Shown here: positions 14,041 to 15,457 of the stretch, piece by piece
Position numbering within the stretch: position 1 is the stretch's first letter
Layout of the letters: every line of letters begins with the position of its first letter
DNA from: Actinomycetes bacterium
GTDB lineage: Bacteria; Actinomycetota; Actinomycetes; Propionibacteriales; Propionibacteriaceae
Assembly (NCBI GenBank): GCA_023392635.1
Contig: JAEVYS010000109.1
Span: forward strand, 1 to 15,457
Direction: 5' to 3'
Length of the DNA: 15,457 nucleotides
The notes under the pieces: generated by a model
The model's database searches: none
Seen by the model: only the letters and a program-made list of their open reading frames with translations
What the model was told of the DNA's origin: nothing
Program-made: the position numbers and the translations under genes

Positions 14041-15038
14041 GTGACACGGGCGAGATGCGGACGATGACGTACGCGGAGGCGATCCGCGAGGCGATGGCGA
14101 TCGCCATGGAGAACGACGACCGTGTGTTCCTGATGGGAGAGGACGTCGGCATCTACGGTGGCGCGTTCGGCGTCGAGAACGACCTCTACCAGCGCTTCGG
14201 TACCGAGCGGGTGCGCGACACCACGATCTCCGAGCTCGGCATCGTGGGCATGGGCGTGGGTGCGGCCCTCACCGGCATGCGACCGATCGTGGAGATCCAG
14301 TTCTCCGACTTCGCCTGCCAGGCGATGGACCAGATCGTCAACCAGGCGGCGAAGATCCACTTCATGGTCGGCGGGCAGGCCAGCGTCCCCCTGGTGATCC
14401 GCGCCCCCGGCGGCTCCGGCACCGGGGCGGCCGCCCAGCACAGCCAGTCGCTCGAGGCGTGGTTCGCGCACGTCCCCGGGCTCAAGGTCGTGATGCCGTC
14501 GAACGCCACCGACGCCGGGTCGCTGCTGCTGGCCGCGCTGGCTGATCCGAACCCGGTGATCGTGCTCGAACACAAGCTGCTCTACAAGCAGAGCTTCCAG
14601 GTGCCCGCCACCTTCCCGAAAGCCCGGCTGGGCGAGGGCCGCATCGAGCGGGAGGGCGCCGACCTGACCATCGTGGCTACGTCTGTCGAGGTGCAGCGGG
14701 CCGTCGAGGCGGCCGGACGGCTGGCCGAGGACGGCATCAGCGCGGAGGTGATCGATCCCCGGACGATCCGTCCGCTCGACACCGAGCTGATCCTGACGTC
14801 GGTGGAGAAGACCGGACGCGTCCTGCTGGTGCAGGAGGCGGTGAAGTTCGGCGGGTTCATGGCGGAGGTGGCGGCCACGATCACCGAGTCGCGCGCCTTC
14901 GGCGCCCTGCAGGCACCGGTGAGGCGGCTGTGCGGCCTGGACACCCCGATCCCGTACAACCCCAAGCTGGAGCAGGCCAGCGTGCCGCAGGTCGACGACA
15001 TCGTGCGCGAGGCCACCGCGCTCGTCCGGGAGTGGTGA
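14037..15038 (+). CDS. acoB: Acetoin/pyruvate dehydrogenase-type E1 beta subunit
   Basis: The protein has 333 residues, standard for AcoB/PdhB. It shows MTYAEAIREAM, the GEDVGIYGGAFG block (34-45), DTTISELGIVGMGVGAA (61-77, with Glu66 at the thiamine-activating position), EIQFSDFACQAMDQI, APGGSGTGAAAQHSQSLEAWF (124-144) and EHKLLYK (178-184). The C-terminal transketolase-like domain runs from about 200 to 325 (VIDPRTIRPLD). It forms the active site together with the alpha subunit. Translation is coupled to that gene through a 4-base overlap. As with the alpha subunit, acetoin-type versus pyruvate-type cannot be settled from sequence alone, and the symbol is provisional. Confidence 0.88.
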   Translation: MSDTGEMRTMTYAEAIREAMAIAMENDDRVFLMGEDVGIYGGAFGVENDLYQRFGTERVRDTTISELGIVGMGVGAALTGMRPIVEIQFSDFACQAMDQIVNQAAKIHFMVGGQASVPLVIRAPGGSGTGAAAQHSQSLEAWFAHVPGLKVVMPSNATDAGSLLLAALADPNPVIVLEHKLLYKQSFQVPATFPKARLGEGRIEREGADLTIVATSVEVQRAVEAAGRLAEDGISAEVIDPRTIRPLDTELILTSVEKTGRVLLVQEAVKFGGFMAEVAATITESRAFGALQAPVRRLCGLDTPIPYNPKLEQASVPQVDDIVREATALVREW

Positions 15039-15041
15039 ACC

Positions 15042-15457
15042 ATGCCACGCGTCCCGCTGAACATGCCGAAGATGTCGATGACCATGGAATTCGGCACCGT
15101 CGTGGAATGGCTCGTCGGCGTCGGTGACCAGATCCACGACGGCGACGCCGTCGTGGTGGTGACCACCGACAAGGTCGACATGGAGGTGGAGGCCACGGTC
15201 GACGGCGTCATCGAGGAGATCATCGCCGGCGAGGGCGCCCAGCTCCCCGTCGGGGAGCCGATGGCCTGGGTGCAGTCCGAGGCCGACGACCTGCTGGGGG
15301 ACCTGTTCGCCGCTCCCGCGGCCCCCACGGCGACGGAGTCCACGCCCGCGACCACGACGCCGGCCTCGGACGTGCCGCTGGACGCGGCCGCGCCGGTCGG
15401 CCCCCCCGCCGAGGCCACGGCCGTCCGCGCGGTTCCCCTCGCCCGGCGGATCGCCGC
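15042..15457 (+). CDS. acoC: Dihydrolipoamide acyltransferase E2, N-terminal part (cut by window edge)
   Basis: About 138 residues are visible. A lipoyl domain (1-80) begins PRVPLNMPKMSMTMEFGTVVEWL and carries the lipoylated lysine in TTDKVDMEVEA (Lys44). An Ala/Pro/Thr-rich flexible linker (about 90-125) follows, then the start of the E3-binding domain (VRAVPLARRIA). The catalytic domain lies beyond the window. The ATG is three bases after the E1-beta stop, with GGGAG inside the end of that gene. It receives the acyl group from E1 and transfers it to coenzyme A. One lipoyl domain is seen before the linker. The symbol is provisional. Confidence 0.9.
   Translation, partial: MPRVPLNMPKMSMTMEFGTVVEWLVGVGDQIHDGDAVVVVTTDKVDMEVEATVDGVIEEIIAGEGAQLPVGEPMAWVQSEADDLLGDLFAAPAAPTATESTPATTTPASDVPLDAAAPVGPPAEATAVRAVPLARRIA

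Overview
The window comes from a high-GC Gram-positive bacterium. Actinomycetota is clear: there is a CarD RNA-polymerase regulator very close to the mycobacterial type, GC-biased third codon positions and GTG/TTG starts. A sugar-fermenting member such as a propionibacterium relative is a guess from gene content. I see no tRNA or rRNA gene, insertion sequence or CRISPR array. Gene density is high, and no gene-free stretch exceeds 300 bases.

Layout. (1) 87-4052 is a fructose PTS operon: a DeoR-family repressor, 1-phosphofructokinase, and a IIA-IIB-IIC fructose permease, with a promoter at the front and a strong terminator at the end. (2) 4238-5453 holds carD and a HAD-family phosphatase. (3) 5561-9641 is a glucitol-type PTS operon: a 26-codon leader frame, then srlA, srlE, srlB and a GutM-like protein. 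It ends not with the usual sorbitol-6-phosphate dehydrogenase but with an NAD(P)-binding/SAF-domain oxidoreductase that resembles the DXR-like (DRL) family. (4) 9763-10725 is a SorC-family sugar-phosphate-responsive regulator. (5) 12860-10752 on the minus strand is a short archaeal-type triose-phosphate isomerase, a class II aldolase and a YjbQ/UPF0047 protein. (6) From 13039 to the right edge, divergent from region 5, are the E1-alpha, E1-beta and (cut) E2 genes of an acetoin-dehydrogenase-like 2-oxo acid dehydrogenase complex.

Regions 3, 5 and 6 each carry a 14-bp box TGCA-N6-TGCA in their upstream region (5623-5636, 12878-12891, 12983-12996), which suggests one regulon, most simply under the SorC-family regulator between them. 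The enzymes suggest a working hypothesis that I have not seen described: catabolism of 2-C-methyl-D-erythritol or a similar branched tetritol. The PTS would make 2-C-methylerythritol 4-phosphate (MEP). The DRL-like enzyme would run the DXR reaction backwards to 1-deoxyxylulose 5-phosphate (DXP), which is an acyloin. The AcoABC-type complex would cleave DXP to acetyl-CoA and glyceraldehyde 3-phosphate, and the isomerase and aldolase would feed the triose phosphate into central metabolism. The family assignments of the PTS, isomerase, aldolase and E1/E2 genes are solid. The DRL assignment is moderate. The substrate is inference.
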